In this document: positions 53,980 to 61,766 of the stretch, piece after piece
Position numbering within the stretch: position 1 is the stretch's first letter
Layout: each line of letters opens with the position of its first letter
Assembly (NCBI RefSeq): GCF_014652095.1
Contig: NZ_BMYD01000001.1
Span: 1,031,466-1,095,465, forward strand
Direction of reading: 5' to 3'
DNA length: 64,000 nt
Source: Cognatilysobacter bugurensis
GTDB lineage: Bacteria; Pseudomonadota; Gammaproteobacteria; Xanthomonadales; Xanthomonadaceae
Position numbers and translations under genes: made by a program
The notes under the pieces: model-generated
Database searches by the model: none
What the model was told of the DNA's origin: nothing
The model's input: only the letters and a program-made list of their open reading frames with translations

Positions 53980-54915
53980 TTACGCGGGCTCATGCTCGTG
54001 TCGCGCGTTCAGCCGCTCGTCCACGACTGCGGTCAGAAGGGCGCCGATGAAAACGATGAGGCCAGCGTAGTACACCCAGACGATCGTGATCACGAGCGTA
54101 CCCATCGAGCCGTATGCCGAGCCCGGGTCCGCGCGCTGGAGGTACCAGCCGATCGCCGCCCGGCCAATCACGAACAGCAGTGCCGTCACCGCGCCTCCGC
54201 CGATCGCGTGCCGCCAGCCGACCTCGCGGTCCGGCACGTAGTGATACATCAGCGCGAACGCGAGCGTGTACACGACGAAAGTGACCAAGCCGCCAACTAG
54301 CGGAAGCAGCCACTCCATGTGCGAGAAGGCGACCTGCAACACGGTGTTCAGCGTCATCGAAACGAGCAGCAGGAAGCCCAGCGCGAACACAAGGCCCAGC
54401 GAAAACGCGCGCTTGCGAAGCAGCGCCATGATCCCAGTGAGCTCGTCCGAATCAGTGCGGAAAATACGGTTCAGCGCTTCCTGCAGCTGACCGAACACAA
54501 CCGTCGCGCCCAAAAAGAGCAGCACAGTGCTCCAGATGCCCGCGATCGAGCCCGTGCCCGGCTGTTTCTCCGCGTTGTCCACGATCGTGCGAGCGAGCCC
54601 CTCCGCCTCGGCGCCCACGAGTTGGCCGATCTGCTGCATGAGTGACTCCTGTGCGCTCGGCATCAGGGACGCGGTGATCCACAACACCAGCAGCAGCAAC
54701 GGCGCAAGCGACAGTAACGAGTAATAGGCCAGCGCAGCCGATTGGGTGAGCAGGTTCGCGTCTGAGAAGCGGCTCATGAGTGCCTTTGGCAGGCTGCCTT
54801 CAGCGCGACGTACCACATGCTTCACCGTCGGCTTCTCTCCCCGTGCGCGTTCGGCGCGGCCGGATGACGAGCGCTTCCCGCCCGAGGTTGCGCCGGTGCC
54901 GTCGTGCTTCGCCAT
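53980..54915 (-). CDS. YihY/BrkB-family membrane protein
   Basis: The 311-residue protein has a basic N-terminal tail (rich in Lys/Arg/Ser), then six hydrophobic helices of the YihY family: ALAYYSLLSLAPLLLLVLWI, STVLLFLGATVVFGQLQEALNRIF, LVFALGFLLLVSM, and GTLVITIVWVYYAGLIVFIGA. I chose the ATG at 54915 (MAKHDGTGA); a longer open frame upstream is Arg-rich and unlikely. Function of the family is unknown; the old RNase BN label is obsolete. Confidence 0.85.
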   Translation of the reverse strand: MAKHDGTGATSGGKRSSSGRAERARGEKPTVKHVVRRAEGSLPKALMSRFSDANLLTQSAALAYYSLLSLAPLLLLVLWITASLMPSAQESLMQQIGQLVGAEAEGLARTIVDNAEKQPGTGSIAGIWSTVLLFLGATVVFGQLQEALNRIFRTDSDELTGIMALLRKRAFSLGLVFALGFLLLVSMTLNTVLQVAFSHMEWLLPLVGGLVTFVVYTLAFALMYHYVPDREVGWRHAIGGGAVTALLFVIGRAAIGWYLQRADPGSAYGSMGTLVITIVWVYYAGLIVFIGALLTAVVDERLNARHEHEPA

Positions 54916-55260
54916 GTTGTGCGGTCCGATTGCAGAACAAGCCCCAGAAATACCGCGCAGCACGTGAAGTGTCGGCGTAGAGGTGTGCTGCGGGACGCGG
55001 TCGCGAGTCGTCCGCGCACGACGCCCGGCGATACCACGCGAGTCTCGTCTCCATGACGCCGCACGACGAGCGGCGAATCCTGTGGGTCGCGCCGAGGCAG
55101 CGGTCGCAGCGGTCCGTTCGGTCGCGAAGGCACCTCGAGCAGGCGCGCCGCCGCGCACGCTTCCGATGATTCGGCGCGTTAAAGGCGCGAAGCGAGCGCG
55201 GCACCGCATCGCAATCGCTTCCCCGCCGTTACAGAAAGCAACGGCCAACAACCGATCGTG
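54916..55260. other. Gene-free region upstream of the yihY-like gene
   Basis: 345 bases with no supportable gene on either strand; it should include the yihY-like promoter. Nothing else recognised. Confidence 0.4.
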
Positions 55261-55296
55261 AAAAACAAAAAAGCCGACGGGTTAGCGTCGGCTTCT
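55261..55296 (-). terminator. Rho-independent terminator after tRNA-Arg
   Basis: On the minus strand, AGCCGACG, loop CTAACC, CGTCGGCT is followed by TTTTTGTTTTT, directly downstream of tRNA-Arg. Confidence 0.92.
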
Positions 55297-55306
55297 CTGC
55301 TTATTT

Positions 55307-55383
55307 TGGCGCGCCCGGAAGGATTCGAACCTCCGACCCCCAAGTTCGTAGCCTGGTGCTCTATCCAGCTGAGCTACGGGCGC
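55307..55383 (-). tRNA. tRNA-Arg (anticodon ACG)
   Basis: A 77-base cloverleaf: acceptor GCGCCCG/CGGGCGC, loop CTACGAA giving ACG (read as ICG after deamination), T arm GGTTCGAATCC and encoded CCA. It follows tRNA-Ser on the same strand. Confidence 0.96.
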
Positions 55384-55511
55384 GTTGTCAAAAAATTATG
55401 AAGAACTGAGAAAAATCCGTCAATCCCTTTCTTACTTTTTTCGACGTGGTGTCGTTGTATTCGACACATTCCATCGAACGCCGCAAACCGTTTCTACGCG
55501 GCCGGAACAAC

Positions 55512-55604
55512 TGGCGGAGAGTGAGGGATTCGAACCCTCGATAGAGCTTTTGACCCTATACTCCCTTAGCAGGGGAGCCCCTTCAGCCTCTCGGGCAACT
55601 CTCC
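55512..55604 (-). tRNA. tRNA-Ser (anticodon GCT)
   Basis: A 93-base tRNA with acceptor GGAGAGT/ACTCTCC, anticodon loop CTGCTAA giving GCT for AGC/AGU, a long variable arm (TATAGGGTCAAAAGCTCTA), and encoded CCA. Order csrA, tRNA-Ser, tRNA-Arg is common in gammaproteobacteria. Confidence 0.96.
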
Positions 55605-55664
55605 GCACGAAGCACTGCGGGCGGGAAGCATAACGGCTCACCCCACTCGCGGCAAACCTTATCT

Positions 55665-55871
55665 TCAGCCGCCGCCGTTTTCCGGCGCGCTCCCAGTCGG
55701 TGCCTCGCCGGCACGCTGGATACGCTGATAGATTTCCTCGCGATGGACGGCGACGTCCTTCGGCGCGGTGATGCCGATGCGCACCTGATTACCCTTGACG
55801 CCGAGCACGGTGACGGTCACCGAGTCGCCGATCATGAGGGTCTCGCCGACGCGACGCGTCAAGATCAACAT
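55665..55871 (-). CDS. csrA: Carbon storage regulator CsrA
   Basis: CsrA is a dimeric RNA-binding regulator that binds GGA motifs in leaders. The 68-residue protein begins [18 protein letters not shown] and carries [11 protein letters not shown] and [15 protein letters not shown], including the RNA-contact residues R44 and the L4/R6 region. A perfect AGGAGG lies before the ATG; this same GGA, with others in the 162-bp leader (GGGGAT, AGGAGAC), could allow CsrA to repress its own translation. The C-terminal extension ([12 protein letters not shown]) is variable in the family. Confidence 0.96.
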   Translation of the reverse strand: MLILTRRVGETLMIGDSVTVTVLGVKGNQVRIGITAPKDVAVHREEIYQRIQRAGEAPTGSAPENGGG

Positions 55872-56033
55872 GACAACCTCCTGATGCCGACAGGATCCCC
55901 TGCCGGCCGCGACATCGTCGCATTGCGACGACGTCTCCTGATTGGTAAAAGACCGTCTGCCATCTTAACGAGCCGGGGACCGACGTCGCAAGCGAAAACG
56001 TCGCGCTTTCGCTTGCCTGAAGAGGCCGTTCGC
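55866..56033 (-). promoter_or_regulatory. csrA leader with GGA motifs
   Basis: The 162 bases between alaS and csrA include ATCAGGAGG at the ribosome site and further GGA-containing sites (CAGGGGATCC, CAGGAGACG). CsrA autoregulation through such sites is known in E. coli; here it is inferred. Confidence 0.45.
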
Positions 56034-58667
56034 TCAGCCGAGGCGGTCGCGCACCCAGCCGGGCACGTCTGAAAGAGCACGCGCGAGCGCTGGACTGTCT
56101 TCGCCTCCTCCCTGGGCCATGTCCGGGCGGCCGCCGCTCTTACCATTGATCTGCCCTGCGACATGCGCCAGCAGCTCGCCGGCCTTGACCTTGCCGAGCG
56201 CGGATCCACTCACGCCAGCGACCAGCGCCGCTTTTCCGTCGGACGCGCCCGCCAGTACCACGACCGCGTCACCGAGTTGCTGCTTGAGGCGGTCCAGTGC
56301 GTCGCGCAGCGACTTTGCATCGAGGCCTTCGATGCGCGCTGCGAGCACCCGCATGCCGCCGACATCGACGGCCGAATCCGCGAGGCTCGACGTTGCGCCT
56401 GATGCGGCCTTCGCCTTCAGCGCTTCCAGCTCGCGCTCGAGCTTCTTCTGACGGTCGAGCACGCTGCGCAGCTTGTCTGCCACGTCGCCGGGGCTCGCAC
56501 CAACCAGATGCGCGGCCTCGCGAAGGCGCGCCTCAGCGCTTGCGACATGGTCGAGCGCGCCCTGCCCGGTTACGGCTTCTATACGCCGGACGCCTGCGGA
56601 CACGCCGCCTTCCGAAACAATCTTGAAAAGACCGATGTCGCCCGTGCGCGACACGTGCGTGCCGCCGCAGAGCTCGGTCGATGCGCCGCCGAGGCGCAGC
56701 ACGCGCACCTGATCGCCGTACTTTTCGCCGAACAGCGCAAGCGCCCCGAAGTCGAGCGCCTGCTGCATGTCCATGTGATGGACCTCCGCGCCGTGGTTCG
56801 CACGGACTTCCTCGTTGACGCGTCGCTCGACTTCGGCAAGCTCCGCGTCTGTCATGGGCTGGAAGTGGGCGAAGTCGAAGCGCAGACGCTCCGGTGCAAC
56901 GAGCGAGCCCTTCTGGACCACGTGCGTCCCCAGCACGTCGCGCAGGGCCGCGTGCAGCAGGTGGGTCGCCGAATGGTTGAGGACGATCGCGGCGCGGCGC
57001 CTATCGTCGATGTCGCCGTGCACTCGATCGCCAAGCGACAGCGCGCCGGCCTCGAGACGGCCAATGTGACCGTGGAACTGGCCGGCAAACTTCAGTGTGT
57101 CGCGCACGGCGAACCGGGTGTCGAGCCCGTCAAGCTCGCCCGCGTCGCCCACCTGGCCGCCGCTTTCGGCGTAGAACGGCGTGCGGTCGAGGATGACGAC
57201 GGCGTCGTCTCCGGCCTCGATGCGCGCAACCGGCCGGCCGTCGCGGAGCAGCGCGAGCACCTGAAGCCCCTCCTCGCGGATGCGGTCGTAACCGAGGAAC
57301 TGCGTCGGGGGCAGCTGTGCGGCGAGTTCGGCTGGCAGCGTCGTCGCATTCGCGAACTTGCCCGACGCCCGCGCGGTCTCGCGCTGGCGCGCCATCGCCT
57401 CGTCGAACCCGGCCATGTCGACCGTCAACCCGCGCTCGCGCGCGATGTCGGCAGTGAGGTCGACCGGAAAACCGTACGTGTCATAGAGGCGGAAGGCATC
57501 AACGCCAGGGATGACCTCGCCGCTCCGCGCCGCGACCTCATCGAAGATGCGCATGCCCGCGTCGAGCGTCTCGGCGAAGCGCTCCTCCTCCGCGAGCAGC
57601 GCGCGCTCGACGAACTCACGCTTCTGCGTGAGTTCTGGATAGGCGTCGCCCATTGCTTCGATGAGGGGCTCGACCATGCGGTGGAAGAACGGCTGCTTCT
57701 GGCCGAGCATCCAGCCGTGGCGCAATGCACGACGGATGATCCGGCGCAGCACGTAGCCGCGGCCTTCGTTGCTCGGCAATACGCCGTCGACGATCAGGAA
57801 GCTGCAGGCACGGATGTGATCTGCGATGACGCGCAGGGACTTGTTGTCGAGGTCGGCCGTCGACGTGAACTCGCCGGCCTTCGCAACGAGGTGCCGGAAC
57901 AGGTCGATCTCGTAGTTGCCGTGCACGCCCTGCAGCACCGCCGCAAGACGCTCGAGGCCCATGCCCGTGTCGACGCACGGCGCCGGCAGCGGCACCAGCG
58001 TGCCGTCGGGCTGGCGGTCGAACTGCATGAAAACGTTGTTCCAGATCTCGATGTAACGGTCGCCGTCCTCGTCGGGCGAGCCGGGCAGGCCGCCGGCGAT
58101 GTGGTCGCCGTGGTCATAGAAGATCTCGGTGCACGGGCCGCACGGGCCGGTGTCCGCCATCTGCCAAAAGTTGTCCGACGCGAATGGCGCGCCCTTGTTG
58201 TCGCCGATGCGGATGATCCGCTCGGGCGGCAGGCCAATGTCGTTGTGCCAGATATCGAACGCTTCATCGTCCGTCTGGTAGATCGTCACGACGAGCCGCT
58301 CCGGCGGCAGCTTCCACACCTGTGTCAGCAGCTCCCAGGCCCAGGCGATCGCGTCCTTCTTGAAGTAATCCCCGAACGACCAGTTGCCGAGCATCTCGAA
58401 GAACGTGTGGTGGCGCGCGGTGTAGCCGACCTGATCGAGGTCGTTGTGCTTGCCCCCGGCCCGCAGGCAGCGCTGCACGTCGGCCGCGCGCACGTAGCCG
58501 GGCTTCTCGCTGCCGAGGAAGACGTTCTTGAACTGCACCATGCCCGAGTTGGTGAACAGCAAGGTCGGGTCATTTGCCGGGACCAACGGCGCGGACGGCA
58601 CGATCGTGTGCCCCTTGTCGCGGAAGAAATCGAGGAATTCGCGACGGATCTCGGAGGTGGTTTTCAT
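56034..58667 (-). CDS. alaS: Alanyl-tRNA synthetase
   Basis: AlaS charges tRNA-Ala and edits Ser/Gly errors. The 877-residue protein has the catalytic class II core ([19 protein letters not shown], and FMQFDR), the editing domain with [16 protein letters not shown] and the zinc motif [10 protein letters not shown], and the C-Ala domain ([13 protein letters not shown]). The ATG at 58667 ([15 protein letters not shown]) was chosen by family start; a longer frame upstream is unsupported. Confidence 0.97.
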   Translation of the reverse strand: MKTTSEIRREFLDFFRDKGHTIVPSAPLVPANDPTLLFTNSGMVQFKNVFLGSEKPGYVRAADVQRCLRAGGKHNDLDQVGYTARHHTFFEMLGNWSFGDYFKKDAIAWAWELLTQVWKLPPERLVVTIYQTDDEAFDIWHNDIGLPPERIIRIGDNKGAPFASDNFWQMADTGPCGPCTEIFYDHGDHIAGGLPGSPDEDGDRYIEIWNNVFMQFDRQPDGTLVPLPAPCVDTGMGLERLAAVLQGVHGNYEIDLFRHLVAKAGEFTSTADLDNKSLRVIADHIRACSFLIVDGVLPSNEGRGYVLRRIIRRALRHGWMLGQKQPFFHRMVEPLIEAMGDAYPELTQKREFVERALLAEEERFAETLDAGMRIFDEVAARSGEVIPGVDAFRLYDTYGFPVDLTADIARERGLTVDMAGFDEAMARQRETARASGKFANATTLPAELAAQLPPTQFLGYDRIREEGLQVLALLRDGRPVARIEAGDDAVVILDRTPFYAESGGQVGDAGELDGLDTRFAVRDTLKFAGQFHGHIGRLEAGALSLGDRVHGDIDDRRRAAIVLNHSATHLLHAALRDVLGTHVVQKGSLVAPERLRFDFAHFQPMTDAELAEVERRVNEEVRANHGAEVHHMDMQQALDFGALALFGEKYGDQVRVLRLGGASTELCGGTHVSRTGDIGLFKIVSEGGVSAGVRRIEAVTGQGALDHVASAEARLREAAHLVGASPGDVADKLRSVLDRQKKLERELEALKAKAASGATSSLADSAVDVGGMRVLAARIEGLDAKSLRDALDRLKQQLGDAVVVLAGASDGKAALVAGVSGSALGKVKAGELLAHVAGQINGKSGGRPDMAQGGGEDSPALARALSDVPGWVRDRLG

Positions 58668-58807
58668 GCGTGCGGAAGTCGAAGGCGGTGGCGACGCGGC
58701 GCCCCGGCGATCAAGGATCACCACGGGCTGCGTAAAGGGCCCTCTAGCCTAGCAGGACGCGCCCCGCGACCGACTTCCGGCGCGGCGCTCCGGATCGATA
58801 AACGGCC

Positions 58808-59317
58808 CTACGCGTCCACGTCGACGCGGCAGGCTGCCCGCACGCAGTCGCCGTCGAACCCGCGGCGGATCAGGAAGTCCGCAGCCTTACGCCGCAACGC
58901 AGGATCGTCGGCAATGGCCGCGCCGTAGCGGCGGCGCACGAGGTCACGAGCGACCTCGGCCCAGTCGCCTTCGAAGGTATCGAGTGCCGCCGCGACCGCG
59001 TCGCGATCGAGCCCGTGCGTGCCGAGTTCGGCACGGATGCGGATCGGCCCGTGGCCGGAACTCACGCGCGCGCGCACCAGGCTTTCGGCAAAGCGGGCAT
59101 CGTCCTGCCAGCCGTCCTCGGCCAGCCGATCGACAGCCGCTTTCGCGTCGTGGGCCTCGACGCCGCGCGCGGTTAGCTTGCGCGCGAGCTCCTTGCGCGA
59201 ATGCTCGCGCCGGGTCAGCAGGCCAATCGCACGCTGTGTCGGCGTCGGCTCGGAACGAACACGGCGACGGCCGGGGTTGTCCCGACCGTCGCCGTTGCTG
59301 TCATCGCGCGAGGTCAT
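58808..59317 (-). CDS. recX: Regulatory protein RecX
   Basis: RecX binds and dampens RecA filaments. The 169-residue, helix-rich basic protein has [58 protein letters not shown] and a third helical repeat with [15 protein letters not shown]. The ATG at 59317 ([11 protein letters not shown]) is preferred; a longer frame overlaps recA. It lies 28 bases after recA. Confidence 0.93.
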   Translation of the reverse strand: MTSRDDSNGDGRDNPGRRRVRSEPTPTQRAIGLLTRREHSRKELARKLTARGVEAHDAKAAVDRLAEDGWQDDARFAESLVRARVSSGHGPIRIRAELGTHGLDRDAVAAALDTFEGDWAEVARDLVRRRYGAAIADDPALRRKAADFLIRRGFDGDCVRAACRVDVDA

Positions 59318-59345
59318 CGTGCGACATCCGCTTTGCTGCCATGCC

Positions 59346-60380
59346 TCAGGCGTCAGCGCCCGCGGTGTCTTCGTCACGGCCCGCCTCGGCCGGTACGAAC
59401 TTCTCGCGCAACGCCGCTTCCAGCTTCTGAGCCATCGCCGGGTTGTCCTTGAGGTACTGACGGGCGTTCTCCTTACCCTGACCGATGCGCTCACCGTCGC
59501 AGCTGTACCACGCACCCGCCTTCTCGACGAGCTTGGCATCGACGCCCATGTCGATCAGCTCGCCCTCGCGGGAGATGCCCTCGCCGTACAGGATCTCGGT
59601 GATGACCTGCTTGAACGGAGGCGCCATCTTGTTCTTGACGACCTTGATGCGGGTCTGGTTGCCGATGATCTCGTCGCCCTTCTTGATCGCACCGATCCGG
59701 CGGATGTCGAGGCGCACCGAGGCATAGAACTTCAGCGCATTGCCGCCCGTGGTGACCTCCGGGCTCTGGCCCGGCATCATGATGCCGATCTTCATGCGCA
59801 GCTGATTGATGAAGATCACCAGCGTGTTCGAACGCTTGATGTTGCCGGTCAGCTTGCGCAGTGCCTGGCTCATCAGGCGGGCCTGGAGGCCCGGCAGCTG
59901 GTCGCCCATCTCGCCTTCGATTTCAGCCTTTGGCGTCAGCGCCGCAACAGAGTCGACCACGACCATGTCCACGGCTGCTGAACGCACGAGCATGTCGGCA
60001 ATCTCGAGCGCCTGCTCGCCGGTGTCCGGCTGGCTCAGCAGGAGATCGTCGACGTTCACGCCGAGCTTGGCGGCATAGATCGGGTCGAGCGCGTGCTCGG
60101 CGTCGATGAATGCCGCAGTGCCGCCATTCTTCTGGCACTCGGCGATCGCCTGAAGCGTCAGGGTCGTCTTACCGGAGGACTCCGGTCCGTAGATCTCGAC
60201 CACGCGACCCTTCGGCAGGCCGCCGATGCCGAGTGCGATATCGAGCATGAGCGAGCCGGTGCCGATGACCTCGGCGGCCTCGACGACGCGATCGCCCATG
60301 CGCATGACCGAACCCTTGCCGAACTGCTTCTCGATCTGGCCCAGGGCGGCCTGCAAGGCGCGCTTCTTGTTCTCGTCCAT
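59346..60380 (-). CDS. recA: Recombinase RecA
   Basis: RecA forms ATP-dependent filaments on single-stranded DNA, catalyses strand exchange, and triggers LexA cleavage. The 344-residue protein has [29 protein letters not shown], the Walker [31 protein letters not shown], the L2-region [17 protein letters not shown], and an acidic C-terminus (EDTAGADA). AGGAA precedes the ATG. The 177 bases to lexA contain only a TTAGT half-site and no full copy of the lexA operator, so SOS induction may depend on the lexA promoter. Confidence 0.98.
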   Translation of the reverse strand: MDENKKRALQAALGQIEKQFGKGSVMRMGDRVVEAAEVIGTGSLMLDIALGIGGLPKGRVVEIYGPESSGKTTLTLQAIAECQKNGGTAAFIDAEHALDPIYAAKLGVNVDDLLLSQPDTGEQALEIADMLVRSAAVDMVVVDSVAALTPKAEIEGEMGDQLPGLQARLMSQALRKLTGNIKRSNTLVIFINQLRMKIGIMMPGQSPEVTTGGNALKFYASVRLDIRRIGAIKKGDEIIGNQTRIKVVKNKMAPPFKQVITEILYGEGISREGELIDMGVDAKLVEKAGAWYSCDGERIGQGKENARQYLKDNPAMAQKLEAALREKFVPAEAGRDEDTAGADA

Positions 60381-60557
60381 TCTTGTGTTTCCTCAGTTCA
60401 ACGGGTTGGCGAAGCGCACTCTATCGAGCCGATATCGCAAGGTCTGAGACGCGCCGTGCGGGGACTAACTTAAGGGCAATCCGATTCAGCCGGGAGCCGG
60501 CCAACTCGCATCGGCCGGTCGGAAAAAGCCCATGCGGCGCGTGGGATTTGCCGTCGA

Positions 60558-61187
60558 TCAACGGTTGGGGCGGACCAGACCGCAGTACAGCCCTTCGATC
60601 TCGAACTCCTGCCCTGGCTGGACCTCGATCGGGGCGAAGTCGGGGTTGCGGGGCAGCAAGCGGATGCGGTCGCGCGCGATCTTCAGCAGCTTCACGGTGA
60701 TTTCCTCGTCGATCCGCGCGACGACGATCTGCCCCGAGCGCGCGTCGCGCGTGCGGTGAACGCCGATGAGGTCGCCGTCGAAGATGCCTTCGTCGCGCAT
60801 CGAGTCGCCCTTCACCTTCAACAGGTAATCCGGCGCCGGCGCGAAGCAGTTCTTATCGAGCAGGATGTAATCGTCGGGGTCGATGCCATCCGCCCCTGCG
60901 CCGATCGGCAATCCCGCCGCCACCCGGCCGAGCACCGGAAGGCGGAGCGCGTCGTCGTTCGCAGCCACGCGCGCCGGAGACTGGACGAGGCGGATGCCGC
61001 GCGCCTGTCCGGGCACGCGCCGAATCATGCCCGCATGCTCCAGTGCCTGAAGGTGGTACTGCGCCGCGCGCACGCTGCTGAAGCCGAATGCCTCGGCGAT
61101 CTCGGTCTGCGACGGCGGCGCGCCGTCGTGCTCGATGCGCTCGGCGATCAGGTCGAGAATCGCGCGCTGGGTGTCTGTCAGGCTCAT
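60558..61187 (-). CDS. lexA: SOS repressor LexA
   Basis: LexA represses SOS genes and cleaves itself with RecA. The 209-residue protein has a winged HTH (SQTEIAEAFGFSSVRAAQYHLQALEHAG), the Ala-Gly cleavage site in GRVAAGLPIG, the catalytic Ser in KGDSMRDEGI, and the Lys in ITVKLLKIA. The start at 61187 (MSLTDTQRAILDLIAERI) agrees with Xanthomonas-type LexA. One base separates the ATG from the operator, so there is no normal Shine-Dalgarno: the mRNA is predicted leaderless. Confidence 0.96.
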   Translation of the reverse strand: MSLTDTQRAILDLIAERIEHDGAPPSQTEIAEAFGFSSVRAAQYHLQALEHAGMIRRVPGQARGIRLVQSPARVAANDDALRLPVLGRVAAGLPIGAGADGIDPDDYILLDKNCFAPAPDYLLKVKGDSMRDEGIFDGDLIGVHRTRDARSGQIVVARIDEEITVKLLKIARDRIRLLPRNPDFAPIEVQPGQEFEIEGLYCGLVRPNR

Positions 61188-61188
61188 G

Positions 61189-61207
61189 TTAGTAGTAATA
61201 CTACTAA
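61189..61207 (-). promoter_or_regulatory. LexA operator of lexA
   Basis: TTAGTAGTAATACTACTAA is a perfect 19-bp palindrome, identical to the Xanthomonadales LexA box as I remember it. It lies one base before the lexA ATG and covers the predicted -10. Confidence 0.95.
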
Positions 61208-61223
61208 CGCCGTCGTCGGGCAA
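61195..61223 (-). promoter_or_regulatory. lexA promoter, -10 inside the operator
   Basis: On the minus strand, TTGCCC (61223-61218), 17 bp, TATTAC (61200-61195). Seven bases then lead to the ATG, so the expected transcription start coincides with the start codon. Confidence 0.7.
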
Positions 61224-61232
61224 CCGCTTTCG

Positions 61233-61730
61233 TCAGGTGCTGAGCTCGATGAGCCCTTCCAGCGCAGTCGCGACCGTCGCGCGCCGCACCGCCTCGCGGT
61301 CGCCGTCGAAGTGGAAGACTTCCGCCCGCGGGTAGCCGCCGCGGCGCTTCCACGCGACCCAGACCGTCCCGACCGGCTTGTCGGCTGTCCCGCCGCCCGG
61401 CCCTGCGATGCCGGTCACCGCAACCGCTAGCGTGGCGCCCGAATGCACGAGCGCTCCCGAGACCATCTCCACGGCGGTTTCGCGACTCACCGCGCCGTGC
61501 TGCTCGAGCGTATGCGGGTTGACGCCCAGTAGCGCCTGCTTGGCCTCGTAGCTGTACGCAACGAGGCTGCAGTCGAACCACACGGAACTGCCGGTGATAT
61601 CGGTGAGCGTCTTGCCGATCCAGCCGCCCGTGCAGCTCTCGGCAGTTACGACGGTGTCGTGGCGGGCCACAGCCACCTGGCCGAGGCGTTCGGCGAGGTG
61701 GCGGAGGTCGGCATCGGAAGGAAGCGTCAT
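61233..61730 (-). CDS. pncC: Nicotinamide-nucleotide amidohydrolase (CinA C-terminal type)
   Basis: PncC deamidates NMN in the pyridine nucleotide salvage cycle. The 165-residue protein is the stand-alone CinA-C domain: VVTAESCTGGWIGKTLTDI, the nucleophile region SSVWFDCSLVAYSYEAKQALLGV, GAVSRETAVEMVSGAL, and VAVTGIAGPGGGTADKPVGTVWVAW. It lies 45 bases upstream of lexA, so the lexA -35 is close behind its stop. Confidence 0.95.
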   Translation of the reverse strand: MTLPSDADLRHLAERLGQVAVARHDTVVTAESCTGGWIGKTLTDITGSSVWFDCSLVAYSYEAKQALLGVNPHTLEQHGAVSRETAVEMVSGALVHSGATLAVAVTGIAGPGGGTADKPVGTVWVAWKRRGGYPRAEVFHFDGDREAVRRATVATALEGLIELST

Positions 61731-61766
61731 CGCGACACTATAGCCGCTGGCATCCTTCGACCCGGT

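Noticed and set aside
54916-55261. A longer N-terminus for the YihY-like protein
   Set aside because: The extension is Arg-rich with no conserved motif, while the ATG at 54915 leads directly into a typical N-terminal tail.
55307-55604. Integration site (att) at the tRNA-Arg/tRNA-Ser pair
   Set aside because: No integrase, no second partial tRNA copy and normal neighbouring housekeeping genes.
56508-58928. An 806-codon plus-strand open frame opposite alaS
   Set aside because: It is antisense to a clear alaS gene and shows shadow composition.
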